From positions 1,043,001 to 1,107,000 of the forward strand of contig JAQFVV010006306.1 of assembly GCA_028023455.1 (NCBI GenBank): 64,000 nt of DNA, read 5' to 3'. This document shows, one piece after another, positions 1 through 12,324 of this stretch. Within the stretch, counting starts at the first letter, position 1. Each line of letters opens with the position of its first letter. The position numbers and the translations under genes were made by a program. The notes below the pieces were generated by a model. The model worked only from the letters and a program-made list of their open reading frames with translations. It was not told the origin of the DNA and did no database searches. This DNA is from Epiperipatus broadwayi. Taxonomy: Eukaryota; Onychophora; Udeonychophora; Euonychophora; Peripatidae.

Positions 1-431
1 AAACGAAATGCCGTTATCTGCTGTTTGTTCAAAGCAGATTGGAATATAAAGAAGGAAGTGTTTAAACAGAAAAATAGTCAGATACTCAATGAGTTGAGCA
101 GTTTACATGTATTTTTTATAGTGTTTAGGTTTTTATTTTTTTTCCCGATTAAAAATTTATTATCCAACGTCTCAAAATTTTCACTACCCCCAACAATTTT
201 TCTGGGACCCCTTGAGGAGTAGTGATCAACAGGCTGCACACTGTTGCATTAAAAGATAGAAATGTGGCTGCACAAACACAAAATCCCATTCACCAAAAAA
301 TCACTAAAGGAATATTGATTCACCCCTTATGAAAGCGATTGGATTTTTACAATCTCCGAACCAAAATGTTAACTTAAGAGATATGCATTATCATCATTTT
401 CAGCCATTATCGGTTCATAATATTAAATATG

Positions 432-1287
432 GGATTTGCACTCAGACTTTCACACGACCCTCAACTCACCATGCCATCTCATATTGCTGACCCATCTGAT
501 CACACACATATTGAAAAGATAAATAATCACCAATATATGTATTTTGTGCTGAACCAGCACTCATCAGTTGGTCCAGATTACCATCTCCACACATATATAC
601 AATCAGTGCTCAGCTTTATATTAAGATAGCCAATCTTCATACTTTAATGGACAGGCTTCAAACTACTCCAACCCACAACTCTTCAGCCATCCATTTCATT
701 GAAAATCTGATGGTGGAACGCTCAAAGCCCATGTTAGTGCCAAGGTTGTCATCCTACCCATGTTGATATTTAGTCATTCTGACTCTCATGAACAGGAGAA
801 TAATCCATTTTTACATACTTATGCGAGAGTGGGCAAACCTTTGGTGCACTATGTTTCACTATGAAAATTAATAGACTATACAGGCTTAAACCTGCACATA
901 TATATGTAAGACGACAACCTTGGCACTAACGTGGGCTTTGAACGTTCCATCATCAGATTTTCAATGAAATGGAAGGCTGAAGAGTTGTGGGTTGGAGTAG
1001 TTTGAAGCCTGACCATTAAAGTATGAAGATTGACTATCTTAATATAAAGCTGAGCACTGATTGTATATATGTATAGAGATGGTAATCTGGACCAACTATA
1101 ATAAGTACTGGTTTAGCACGAAATACATAATATTGGTGATTATTTATTTTTTCAACATGTGTGTGATCAGGTGGGTCAGCAATGAGATGGCGTGGAGAAT
1201 TGACGATCGGGTGAAAGTCTGAGTTCGAATCCCGCATACATTACATATATATGCAGGTTTAAGCCTATATAGTGTATTAATTTAAAC
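432..1287. repeat. Palindromic hammerhead element, family A
   Basis: Two inverted arms (about 431-750 and 913-1236) flank a spacer of about 160 bp. The 10-bp repeat ATTAAATATG sits on both sides (422-431 and 1288-1297) and may be a decayed target-site duplication. The outer arm parts match the elements at 35.1 and 60.4 kb. The inner parts (with GGTGGAACGCTCAAAG) are not seen elsewhere in the window. Each arm carries a degraded hammerhead motif. The minus-strand copy (522-582) has CUGAUGA and a 5-bp stem II but AAAA in place of GAAA. The plus-strand copy (1081-1140) keeps GAAA but has lost CUGAUGA. No coding capacity is apparent. Confidence 0.75.
522..582 (-). ncRNA. Hammerhead ribozyme relic, family A
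   Basis: On the minus strand the order is stem I strand (TAATC, ACCAA), CTGATGA, stem II GTGCT/AGCAC, then AAAATACATATA and the other stem I strand (TTGGT, GATTA). The expected GAAA reads AAAA, a substitution at invariant G12, so this copy should be inactive. The fold is the same as in the intact copies at 35.3 and 60.5 kb. Confidence 0.6.
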
Positions 1288-1703
1288 ATTAAATATGCTG
1301 AATTAACATCAATTTCTATATATTACTTATTAGACTGCTATATTCTGCAAATGGAAAAAACAGGGATTACTTTTTTTTTTCTGAAAATTCGTATTTAATT
1401 ATTACAATTAAGAAAGTTCATTCTCTTTACTTATTTTAGATAACTATTATAAAACCTGAGTGAATAAATGCTTCTAATACAGATGTTGAAAAAAGCAGAA
1501 ATCATAAAATGCTTTGTTTACTATATTAAAAATGCTAATGCTTATTAACAATAATCTAATGATTTATAAATTAAGATCATAATTGTAATTAATTCTGTTT
1601 TTTTTTTTTTTGTAATCAAGTTAATTCATTATAGTATTAAATATAATAACATAAATTTGTTAAACAAATTTTAAAAAAATTACCAAATCAATTCAGTACT
1701 AAC

Positions 1704-1829
1704 CTTTAAATGTCTTAGTCGTGAAGGAGTTGCTTTGGATTTTAACATAATTTGAATGTCCTCAATATCTTCTCCTTCAGGGCGAGGTCGTGTTATTTCA
1801 TCAACTATTTCTTTAGTAGCCTCTTCAAA
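1704..1829 (-). CDS. MCM5: MCM5 coding exon 3
   Basis: This phase-0 exon of 42 codons has acceptor TTTTCAG just upstream and donor GTTAGT just downstream on the minus strand. It begins [17 protein letters not shown] and ends PSRLRHLK, which lines up with the region after the SFDEDLADYL segment of animal MCM5 (LEEAAKEVADEVTRPRP... SIRSLK). It encodes residues 95-136 of the predicted protein, within the N-terminal helical A domain. No catalytic motif falls here; Walker A, Walker B and the arginine finger are in exons outside the window. MCM5 is one of six subunits of the replicative MCM2-7 helicase in the nucleus. The exon is intact with no frameshift. Confidence 0.93.
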
Positions 1830-4800
1830 CTGAAAATAAAATGGTCAGGAAAAATTAGTTGATATCTAAAATTTCAACAGTATCATGAATCTTTATAATA
1901 AGATATATTGTAACAAAAATGAAGAATATACAATATAGACATTAAAGGTTTGATTTTTATCAAGTGCCAAATGGCAAAATACACAAATAATTAACACATA
2001 AAATGGAGGAGGGGGATTATATATTAACTTAGTAATAATAATAATAAAAACAAAAGTTATAAAGTAAGTTTTTTTCATATTAAAATTTTCCTATTTTATT
2101 AAATATTTAATAATGGTATATGGTTACTGTTACTAAAATAAAATTTAAAAGATAAATTTGTTAGTACAAATGAAGTTTCACAATACTGAGTTTAATCAAT
2201 GACTAACAAAAATATATTGGTGAAAAAACTAATGGCATATTTAGTTAATCATTATTTTCATATGATTTCAGACAGACACATGATCCATACATTGACCATC
2301 ATTGATCTATTGCATTTGTACAAATTACTGTGTAAAATCGCAGAGGATTAAAAAATCACATTCAATGGTTCAAGAGTGCAGATAAAAATTAAAAAAAAAA
2401 AAAAGAAAAACATGTTAAATAAAAAAAATAAAGAATTTTGAAATCCTTGCAAATGAGAAAAATAAAAGAAAGTATTACAAATGCTACAAAATCCACATCA
2501 AGGTATATAAAGATTAACTGCACTAGGCATCCAGGATTATATTTTTGAGTGTAATTGTCAAAACAAGATGTTATGAATTTAAATCTAGAAAAAAAGTCAT
2601 GCATAAACAAAATAAAAAAAGGTTAATCCTTAAAAAAAAAACCCAACAATAATAATAAGGAATTGCTCAATATATTCTTTTAATTTTAAGAATTATATCA
2701 TTTAACTGTTAGATTCACTTTTACTACTGGGTATGATCTAATATCAGAAGATATTACAATAATATACAAGTCAATCTTTTTTGGAAGTATTATTTTTATT
2801 TGCACATGGCATATTTCTGAATTGCAATCCCAAGAACCTACTTATCTTAATTTAGCCCTACAAACAGGTACAATCCCAAAAAATGTACTAATTTCAAATG
2901 TGCAGTAAATCTTTACATAGTTTAAGGTAGATTTAGTACCATTTGTAAACTAAAGATTCTCATTTATATAGATTTTTCAAACATCTACCTTCTTTATTAC
3001 ATATTCTTCTCTTAATGCAATTACAGTATTATGATTTTTCAATAATGGGTGTTTTTTTTTTTTTTTTTGCAGTCCTTTGCTTTGAAATGAAAACTTAATT
3101 ATTAAATTGCGTATTTCAATAGATATATAATCTTTATTTTGCTTTGATTTTGAAATATGAGGTTAAAATGAATGTTATACTGAATAAATATATTGAATAA
3201 AGTGCCAAATATTGTTTTTTTTTTCTTAAAAAATAATATATAGAATCAATATATGTAAGTAATAATGATCAAAAACCTCTGGAATAATTTCTTCAATATT
3301 CAAAATACTAATAGCATGCCTGCTATCCTGAAATAGCATTTTACAGTTAAAATGTAAAAAAAAAAAAATCTCATTAAAGACCCATACCATTAACATTTCC
3401 ATATGAATGGCCAACTTCCCATTTATTTAATAAATTGTCTGCCATATTTATAAAATATGACTCTTTGATTTTTTTTTTTATTGAAATTGTTTTCCGCACG
3501 CGAAATAAAAACACCGTCAAAGCAAAAACTTCCATTACAAATAACTGAATGTTCTACATAAATTTAAATCTGTCCATATAATATTGAAATTTGTTATACA
3601 AAAGTTCATATTTGTAAATTCTGTTTTTCAATGCCCATTTCTTTCGACCCAATAATGTAATTGGATCTACAATGGCACACCACTTTATATATAATATTAC
3701 ATTTGAAGATTTTACAACAGCATCCTTTCCATTAATAATTAATCTAACAGTATTTTGGTCCAACATTAAAATAAGAAAAAAACAATGTAATCATATATAC
3801 TCTATTATTTATAAATGTTAATGAAATTCATGTTTCCTCTTCAAATTCTTTCTAAATAATATATTATTATATGAATACAATAAATATATTTTGTAAGTAA
3901 ACTCTTTACTGTTGACACTTAGAACAAGAGTTTGGGTAAAATAAAGACTATTTCTATTGCTTTTAGGAATAATTTCAGAAAGCAGTTTGAAATTTTTAAT
4001 ATAAGTAATGGTGAAGTATATAAACCATGATTTAAGTAATTACTTAATTTCAAACTTTATTATTTTGAAAGATAATTAAGCATGAAATACAATTAGTCAC
4101 ATCATTTCTTTTTAATAATTTATCTAAATAAGTTATTTAAGAATTTTTTTTTTCCAAGGTCAACTTTTCCCCCTCTTTGGTTGCATTTTGGATAAGATAG
4201 TCTTGCTCAGCTATAACTTTCTGACAGTTCAAGTTCTAGGAACAAATTCTCAACCCAAATGGCTGATATTTCCCAATCATCTACACAATACCAATTCTAC
4301 GGTCTGCTATAAGCTTCCTACCCCAAAGAAATTTGTTTTATTTAAACTAATAATTAAGGTGTATATTTTCCCCATCACTAAATATCACATTTCAAACATA
4401 AATTTATGTACTGTTTGTGATTTAAATACTATATCTATTCAGTTTCAGTTAAAAGCACATGTACTGATTTTTTTCAGAGCGTTTTTTCCTTCAAAAAGTT
4501 TTATTCCAATACCATCTTTTTTTTAGAATCCAGAAATGTAATCAACCGTTGTTTTTGTAATAGATTTATTTTATCGATTGCTTCAACAAATTACTTCCTT
4601 TGCATAAAATCGTTCATAAAAAAATTATTACGATTTAGTAATGGTGGAACAAATAACTTTTTCATTGAAAAATTTGTCTCATTATGAATTTGACATGTGA
4701 CAGCCTTAGGAAAGAAACATTCACACATTCACCAATCAGGCAACAGAAAAAAAATAAGGATTTTATATATAACTAAGCATATGAAATAATATACGAGCTA

Positions 4801-5225
4801 CAATTCAGACTTGGAAACATATCATCAAAGAAAGAACTCCATTCATGAATTTTAATTTACTTATTCAGAATATCATAATTATCATATAAAAGATTGCCAT
4901 TTATTGCTTTAATATGATTATAATTTTTCAGATCAATATCCTACATTAAGTTTATCAAAGAAAAATCTAAAATGCTCACCTTTGAAGTTTTAATTCATTA
5001 ATCATCAATAGGTCATAGAATTTCTTTTAAAATGATCAATATTAATGAAGCTCCACATTCATTTTATTTTTTAAAACAAAGAATGCCATATTTTCTTTTC
5101 ATAGTCACTAATAATACAATCATTGTCACGAAAGCAATTAGGATTTCCCTTCAGTTTCTGGTGAATATAAGAATTAATTTACTCAACCCCCAACACATTG
5201 TTTAATACAATTTTATATCTTAATA

Positions 5226-5668
5226 CAGCGGTGGGCAAATAGCGGCCCGCTAAGAGTTTTTATGCGGCCCGCCAAGACAATCAGAAAAATCTGCCTTGAA
5301 CTGAGATTTCCTTCCAGTGCACGACCGAAGATTCATCTCGTATTTTCCACTAAGATGGCCAAGTCAATACACATACGCAGTGCAAATGTGATATGCAGTG
5401 CTTTTCCAGTTGATCTGGTTAATTTCAATTTTGTCTTTGCATTAGCAAATATATACATTTCCAACACCTCCGAAAAAATGTAAAATTGGTGATAATGTCA
5501 TGTGTTTAATGAAGAATGGGCAAACAAATATTTCTTTGGTAATACAGGGAATGAAGCAGTGTTTATTGTATCATGGAAAAAAAAAAAAGGTGCAGCCCTC
5601 CGCTTAACTTCACTTCCACAAAGTGGTCCCCAATGCGGCCCCTGAGCCAAAACAATTGCCCACCCTTG
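5226..5668 (+). mobile_element. hAT-type non-autonomous transposon
   Basis: The ends are CAGCGGTGGGCAA and TTGCCCACCCTTG, an imperfect terminal inverted repeat. A perfect 8-bp TSD (TCTTAATA) flanks it at 5218-5225 and 5669-5676. Length is 443 bp. The internal sequence matches the 470-bp copy at 45441-45910, including a short conserved reading segment (ALANIYISN). It is too short to encode a transposase. Confidence 0.92.
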
Positions 5669-6242
5669 TCTTAATAGCTTAACCAGTTCCAAATTAAAAA
5701 TTTTAATATTTAACAGCAGATGAACCTTAATATATACAAGTAGCTGGTGTATATAAAGAATGAACTGCAAATTTCCCACTAATGTATGACATCAGACCTA
5801 TTTTTAAAATCACTGTCATTTTAATTTTGGTGTATATTAATTTCTGACTTATCCAATAATCAATAAGTATTTATAGGATATTAACTTCTTTTGTATTCTA
5901 ATTCTTAATTATATTATAATCTATAAAATTCCATTTTGGAAGTATTCAAGTTCTTTTATTATATTTTTTCAATCTAAGCAAAATATTAATGATAGTCAAT
6001 CTATGTAATATGCAAAAATTTAATAAAAACAAATCATTTACATTCATAAAAACAATACCGTTATTCCAAATAATTAAGGATTACAATTTATTGTTTTCAA
6101 TAATACATGCATTAATGATTACCAGAATAAAAAATAAAAAATTCTATTTGGTTTTAATATAATAACACTAATATTGAAGTTTAAGCACTGATAAAATGGA
6201 CATAGACAATCTTAAATAAATCAATCAGTACACAAAACATAA

Positions 6243-6690
6243 TACTAAAAGGAAATATGCCTATGTGTTTGAAAAGGAAGATTTTAAATAAATGTGTTTT
6301 ACCAGTTGTTACTTATGGATCTGAGACTTGGACACTTAATAGAAAGTACAAAGATTTCAGTTCACTCAAAGAAGTATGCAGAGATGCATGTTAGGAATAA
6401 CAAGAAGAGATATGGGTAAGAGAACAAACAAATGTTACTGATATCATTGAAAGAATTAAACAACTTAAGTGGAGTTGGGCTGGACATATTGCTAGAAGAG
6501 ATGATAATACATGGACAATTGAAATCTTAAACTGAATTCCAAGAGATTGTAAAGAGACCACATGTGAGATGGATAGATGAAATAAGGAAGTGTGCAGGGG
6601 TAATGTGAAGAGAGGCTAGCAATCAGAGATGGATTGAACTTGGAGAGACCTTAATCCTGCAGTGAACTGATAATAATTGACAATGATGAT
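6243..6690 (+). pseudogene. RTE-type LINE 3' fragment
   Basis: Broken translation gives NMPMCLKRK, VTYGSETWTLNRK, LKWSWAGHIARRDDN and WTIEILN, the C-terminal domain of the RTE-like LINE seen intact at 10950-11580. Frameshifts and stops interrupt it. The 3' end carries the family's GATGATGATG tail. It is a dead-on-arrival, 5'-truncated insertion inside MCM5 intron 2. Confidence 0.88.
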
Positions 6691-7052
6691 GATGACATAA
6701 AATATACTATTGCTTACATAGATCTTATAATTATTAGAAAATGCTTTGATTCTCATCACAGCTAAATCTATAGTTCATATATTTATTTCAAAATTCCATT
6801 TAAATCAAATGAGAATTATATTAGCCTATGTTTAAACAATAAAAAATATTTGCTATATCTTATTGAATTATGCATTACTGAACTGAATACAAAATTTAAA
6901 AATGTTTAAGATTTTTGATTGCAAAAAAAAAAATTCTACCAATTATCTTTTTTACAAAAAGTCAAAAAACAATTATTTGCTTCCAAAATCATTAATTTTT
7001 TCTCAAGCAATGAAATCATTTGTAAACTTTTGAAAAAGATTTATGATTTTTA

Positions 7053-7350
7053 ATATGCATGTAGTGTAATTCTCAACATACCACCTTCATGCAAGGTAGG
7101 GACTAGTTTCTATCCATTTGTGATCAGGGTCAACTGATGAGTGTTGGTTCAGCATGAAATGAGCATCTTGAAGATCGTATATTTTTTTCACACGTCTTTG
7201 GTCATACGTTTATGATCACAACCCTTCACAAGGTGTCAAAAATGGATAGAAATCAATTACTATCTTGCATGTAGGTGGCGTAGTGAAAATTACACCATAT
7301 TCACTAAATGGGTAATCTCTAGTCTAATGAATGACCAATACAAGTTATTA
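7053..7350. repeat. Hammerhead element, family B, with 14-bp TSD
   Basis: A perfect 14-bp duplication (ATTTATGATTTTTA) flanks the element at 7039-7052 and 7351-7364. Inside, inverted arms of about 60 bp (around 7064-7120 and 7226-7293) enclose a hammerhead motif. A second, rearranged copy of the family lies at 56590-57215. The element is non-coding. The long variable-type TSD is what target-primed retroelements leave, not cut-and-paste transposons. Confidence 0.82.
7122..7176 (+). ncRNA. Hammerhead ribozyme, family B
   Basis: The order is GATC/TCAA (5' strand of stem I), CTGATGA at 7134-7140, stem II GTGTTGGTTCAGCAT (4 bp with a G-U pair), GAAAT, a short putative stem III region, then TTGA and GATC pairing back to the 5' strand. 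All invariant core residues are present. Cleavage would fall after GAGCATC. Confidence 0.72.
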
Positions 7351-8591
7351 ATTTATGATTTTTACTTTCCTGACACTGAGTCAGCCAGCAGCATACTAAC
7401 AGTTCTCCACCAAGTTACTATTACCAATTATATTTAATAATTTTAATTACACGTTTAATCAATTTCTACGTTCTTAATAAATACATAAAAATTTTGCAAT
7501 TTATTTTGTAATAGATTAATTAATTATTTATTAATTGTTTTCCTTATTAATAGGTGATAAAACTTTTTTTTTTTTTTTAATAAGCAGGAAAGTGAACCTT
7601 TTGTCAGAACTGAGTGGATGGGAATCTGCAAAAGTTTAAGAAATAATGGTCCAATCACAGCTAAAACAAACAACTCATTCTTTTTTATTTATTCCCATTA
7701 AAATATAATCTTAGTATTTCTCTCGGTGTGAAAATTAACATTCTACTAAATACCAGATATAAATATTCAAGAAGCCAAAAACAGTGACAAGACATTGTCT
7801 AATATATTTATATTGTGATAATAATAATAATAATATCGGTGCAAAAGAAATATTTAAAAGAATATACAAGTAGTCAGTTTTAAAAATAGAATAAAAATAG
7901 CTATTGATTAAGATCATATCTTCTATAAAAGCATATAAAAAATTGTAAATATCTTTTTAAAAAGCTATAATTCTCAAAATCTTTAACAAATTTATTACGT
8001 TTGATAACATTATTTTAATGCTTGTATAAAAATTGTCACTCAATGGAAGATAATTTCAAAGACTTTTACCAAGGATCATTAAAGACAATTTCATTTCCAT
8101 TTAACAAGGAACATTCCTATCATTTTTTCCTCAAAGCTTAAATTAATCATATATCACTGATTCTTTCTATAACCATGCATTGTATCACAGATCAACAGTT
8201 CAGAAATACCTGGTATGGAATAATTATTAAAAGTCTGCTTTTTTTTCCTGTTTGAATTTTTTTCACATTTTAAACAAATATGTGAGATGGTGGCTTACTA
8301 TCTATCCAATTATATATACATATTGTGTAACAGGATGAGATGATAATATATTTCATCTCTATATTAGCCACAACCATAAGAATGATAATAATCAAACAAA
8401 GTAAAATTTCGTACATAAATGAATTACATACAGCTCACTCTTCTAGTGGTAATGGTTACATTTCCAGATGTATCAACTACTAGAAATTCAACTCTCTTAG
8501 TGGCTAAATATTCGTCTAGTAATATTTAAAAGTAATATTAATTACGACAGTACTATTTCCTTAGTAAAAAAATCGGTAGTTGTCGGTTACG

Positions 8592-8624
8592 GGTACTGTG
8601 GCTGCTAGGCGTTGCTGCAGTACC
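8592..8624. other. GC-richer hairpin
   Basis: GGTACTG pairs with CAGTACC across a 19-nt loop, within an unusually GC-rich patch (8580-8640) for this intron. No function is recognised. It could be a small repeat end or chance. Confidence 0.3.
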
Positions 8625-10605
8625 ATCACGAACCACCAAGAAACATGCAAGCGATAATTTTTCTATCCAAAAATCGCTGAAATCGATGTAAAATTATAAC
8701 TACATTAATTTACAACAAAAGTTATAAAATTTGATTTCACCCTTGGATAGTAATGTCCAAAAGAGATAGAATATTGTATGAATATTCAACAAGTTTATCC
8801 TGATAAACGTTGTAAATACGCAGTTTCACAAATTCATCATGATATACTAATTTGCTATTTATTTTTAGGCAAATAATTTAGCATGCCAGATTTATTGTAG
8901 TTTAGGATGACATGTTAGAAAACAAACTATAATTTGAGGACTGAATTTTGGATGTTCTTCCAGCAATGCAGTTTTTCTTCTCCAAGAAACTACATAAGGA
9001 TGAGACAGATGGTGACTTACCACAATACTTTTATATGTTTTCAGCCAATCATTCAGTTCATCATATTTTTAATGAAGAATCTGCAGTTATGATTTACGAA
9101 TAGAATAAAAAACACCTTTACAAAGTTAATGCTCTACCTTAATCAATCTTGAATTCAAATCTCAGTACCAATTGCTTAATTATATTTCATTAATTCCTTA
9201 ACAACTGCCAGAAAATTGCTTTCTTCCTGTTTTTATAGCCAATCTACCTCATGATCAAAAAATGATGTTTTTCCAACTTCAAATTCTAGTTTTTCCATTT
9301 GCTTAGAATAATGATAATAAACATTTTAAGGCTATTTATAGAATGAGTTGTTTATCTCTTCCCATTAAAATAATATATTTATTTGTTTACAAAAGGTTTT
9401 TTTTTCATGCTTAACAATAGCTTTTATAATAATTGTAAAATTTTAAGAATAAAGCCTTTAATATAATTTTTAATAATTTCCAACATATTTTGGAATTTTC
9501 AACTACAGACGAATCCCTTGGCTTATACATTTGAAAATGTGTGATTACTTAAACCAATCTTTGCTAAATATTTAATGCTATGTTTTGAGATTAATTCATT
9601 GCGACTATTTAAATATAATTAAAGTGCCCTCTAGCATCACTACATGACAGTACCTTTTAAAAGCAAAAGAAATCTCTTTACATTCTTTCTCCTTCATATA
9701 TCTGGAGGATCGATTGCAATAACCTTTGCTACAAATTTTAGACTTTCTAGATAAAAATGTCAATCAGGTTTAAAAATATTCAGAAATAAATATCTGATTG
9801 ATTAAAAATTCATCCCTTCTAGGAAAAAGTATTGCAGCCAATCCTCCAAATACCCGATAGGGAAAAAAGATAAGTATATCTCTTGCCTTGAAAATGGATT
9901 GCTAGATAACTGATTTATATACGTGTGTGAGTGTGAATTTATCTACTATCTAGCTGTTTCAAATATGTTTATACTTCATTATATCTGTTTATATATAATA
10001 ACAGTATGTAACATTCATATAACTTTGAAAAAAAATTCTAAAACAAAAAGTTTCAATTCCAAATAATAATAATAAAAAAAAGACTCATATACATACATTT
10101 TGGCTGCAGAAAGGAGTTTTCTATTAAATGAAAGGAGACCTTTGATTCCTCTTGGAGGCCTTAAAGGAACCGAGCAGGGCAAAATCCTAATGTCCACTCC
10201 ATACGTTCTTGTCATTGCAGCTGTTATTACTATGTAATTATTCATATAGTATACAAACATGGATGGGCTGCTCATCAACACGCATTAGCCAGCATGGTGA
10301 ATTTATTGGCTTTTTACCTCTTGAGTTTAAGATCAAGAAACCCATGGTCTTTCTTCTCAGTTGCCTGATAAGGCAGAATGAATGTGTAAATAATAAATAT
10401 TTTTCCAATATAGACAAAAAATAAATCATGGCCCTTATTCCCAGGAGGCTGTAAAGTCACCACCCAAAGCAGCGGTTGGTGGCCGAAGGCGAAGGGGCTA
10501 AGAATCACCTGGTTATGGACCCAGGCTGCCATTTGATGGCTTTTTATTTAAGTATTTACAACTGCACATCACTTTCAAGTGAAAGAAGATTGCAAGAATT
10601 AAAAA

Positions 10606-10857
10606 AAAAGGTGAAGAGACAATTGATTTAAAAAGTGGACATGTAGTCTACTATAAAGGCACAAATATTGGAAATACAAGTGGAGTAGGATTCATTATAA
10701 ATAAAAAGTGGAAGAACAATATTGTAGAGATTGATGGTGTATCAGTCAGAGTGGCAAAATTAGTTATACAATTTAATAGCAGGTACCAAATGCAGATAAT
10801 TCAGGTTTATGCCCCAATAAGTTCTCATAGTGATGAAGTAATAGAAGATTTTTATAT
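10606..10857 (+). pseudogene. RTE endonuclease domain, first part
   Basis: The reading segment (GEETIDLKSGHVVYYKG, then GVGFIINKKW and QVYAPISSHSDEVIEDFY) is typical of the middle of an APE-type endonuclease of RTE LINEs. It stops abruptly at the site of a nested insertion and resumes at 11590 with EDFYMDVQKAF. The N-terminal catalytic segment is missing (5' truncation). Confidence 0.87.
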
Positions 10858-11589
10858 TAGGCAATACTCACTATACATATTGCCACACACAGCAAGTTAG
10901 AGTAATCAATGGAGGCCAGAAGGCTTGTGCATAAAATATACACAAGCATATGAAAATAAAGATTGATTATGATGAATTAGAAGAAGTTAACAGTTACAAA
11001 TACCTTAGTCAGAGTATTAATACAGATGGAAACATAATGGAGGAAATTAATCATAGAATTAAACTTGGTTGGAGTGCTTTTGGTAGAAATAACTTGATAC
11101 TAAAAGGAAATATGCCTATGTGTTTGAAAAGGAAGGTTTTTAACAAATGTGTTTTACCAGTTCTTACTTATGGATCTGAGACTTGGACACTTAATAGAAG
11201 AGCAATTCAGAGACTTCAGACCACTCAAAGAAGTATGAAGAGTTGTATGTTGGGAGTAACAAGAAGAGATCGTAAACGCAATGTATGGGTAAGAGAACAA
11301 ACAGGTGTTACTGACCTCATTGAAAAAATTAAAAGATTGAAGTGGAGTTGGGCTGGTCATATTGTTAGAAGAGATGATAATAGATGGACAATTGAAATTT
11401 TAAACTGGATTCCAAGAGATTGTAAAAGACCCAGAAAGAGACCACATGTGAGATGGATGGATGAAATAAGAAAGTGTGCAGGGGTGATGTGGAGAAGAGA
11501 AGCTAAAGATCGGAGGAGATGGATTAAACTTGGAGAGACCATCCTGCAGTGGACTGATAATGATGATGATGAAGAAGTGGTGGTCATGT
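10858..11589 (+). mobile_element. Chimeric insertion: PLE-type end plus RTE 3' part
   Basis: A perfect 14-bp TSD (GAAGATTTTTATAT, at 10844-10857 and 11590-11603) flanks this 732-bp insertion into the older RTE endonuclease. Its first 90 bp match, in reverse complement, the end of the hammerhead element at 48809-49041 (tip TAGGCAATACTCACT, through AGAAGGCTTGTGCATAAAAT). From about 10948 it is the RTE C-terminal domain, open for 213 codons (10950-11588). Motifs: YGSETWTLNRRAIQRLQTTQ, LKWSWAGHIVRRDDNRW, PRDCKRPRKRPHVRWMDEI. The 3' end GTGGTCATGTG resembles the 3' end of the element at 31.6-32.2 kb. It is a single insertion built from two element types. Confidence 0.85.
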
Positions 11590-12324
11590 GAAGATTTTTA
11601 TATGGATGTACAAAAGGCTTTTGATCAGAGTAAACATTTTAAAATTGTTATGAGAGATTTTAATGCTAGAATTGATAAACAAATGAAAGATAAAAGTGAT
11701 GTAGGTAATTTTGGTTATGGTAATAGAAATGAAAAAGGACACAAGACTTGTGGAGTTTGCAGAAAAAGAAAAACTATAAATGTTAAAAGAAAATGGACAT
11801 AGAAGCATCCAAATAAAGGTACAGCAGAATTGGATATATTCTGACTAACAGAAAATACATATTTCAAGACTGTAATGTTCTTAGTAAATTTAACAACACA
11901 GAAAATGATCATCGATTACTAAGATGTAAGATATGTGCTAATGCAAAACTAGAGACAAAAAATATTAAGAAAAACAATATTTACAGTTGATATTCCTAAT
12001 CTTAAATTAGAACTTACAAATCAGTTCCAAGTACTAGTAGATTTTGAACATGATTCAGATTTGAATGAAATTAATAAGAAAATAACTGATACACTTTTAA
12101 AAACTGCAACAAAAATAGCTGGTAGAAAAAAGCAGCAATTGACCAATAAAATTTCTACTGAGACTATGGAATTTATGAAGAAAAGAAGGAATATGAAGAT
12201 ATACAAAAATAATGCATTAAAAAGGATTGATTACCTCGAATTTTGTAAAATGGTGTGGAAAAGAGTTGAAAATGATATAATAAAGTATAACTTTGAACTA
12301 GCAAGGAAAACTAGAAGAGAATAA
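11590..12324 (+). pseudogene. RTE endonuclease (second part) and linker
   Basis: The reading EDFYMDVQKAFDQSKHF and VMRDFNARIDKQ contains the endonuclease GDFNAR-like motif (here RDFNAR). It continues with frame changes through NRNEKGHK to the lysine-rich linker ISTETMEFMKKRRNMKIYK. The latter is open for 87 codons at 12061-12321. Family knowledge places this linker between endonuclease and reverse transcriptase. Confidence 0.85.

Larger units (their letters stand above)
1..1703 (-). other. MCM5 intron 3 (partial)
   Basis: This is intron downstream, on the minus strand, of the third MCM5 coding exon, whose donor is GTTAGT at 1703-1698. The next expected MCM5 segment (the part following the RHLK residues) is not found to the left edge, so exon 4 lies outside the window. 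The stretch holds one palindromic hammerhead element (432-1287). The remainder is AT-rich sequence with poly-T runs in which I see nothing else. Confidence 0.8.

Noticed and set aside
1080-1230. Short ORFs repeated at 0.43, 1.03, 60.3 and 60.7 kb with similar proteins
   Set aside because: They are readings through the arms of family A palindromes; similarity is due to the repeat, and there is no protein-like conservation independent of the DNA.
1205-1235. Perfect B box GTTCGAATCCC as evidence of a tRNA gene
   Set aside because: No tRNA fold around it, and the other family A copies do not keep the motif.
4188-4526. 112-codon ORF
   Set aside because: Low-complexity AT-rich reading inside MCM5 intron 2; no motif, no repeat family, no codon pattern.
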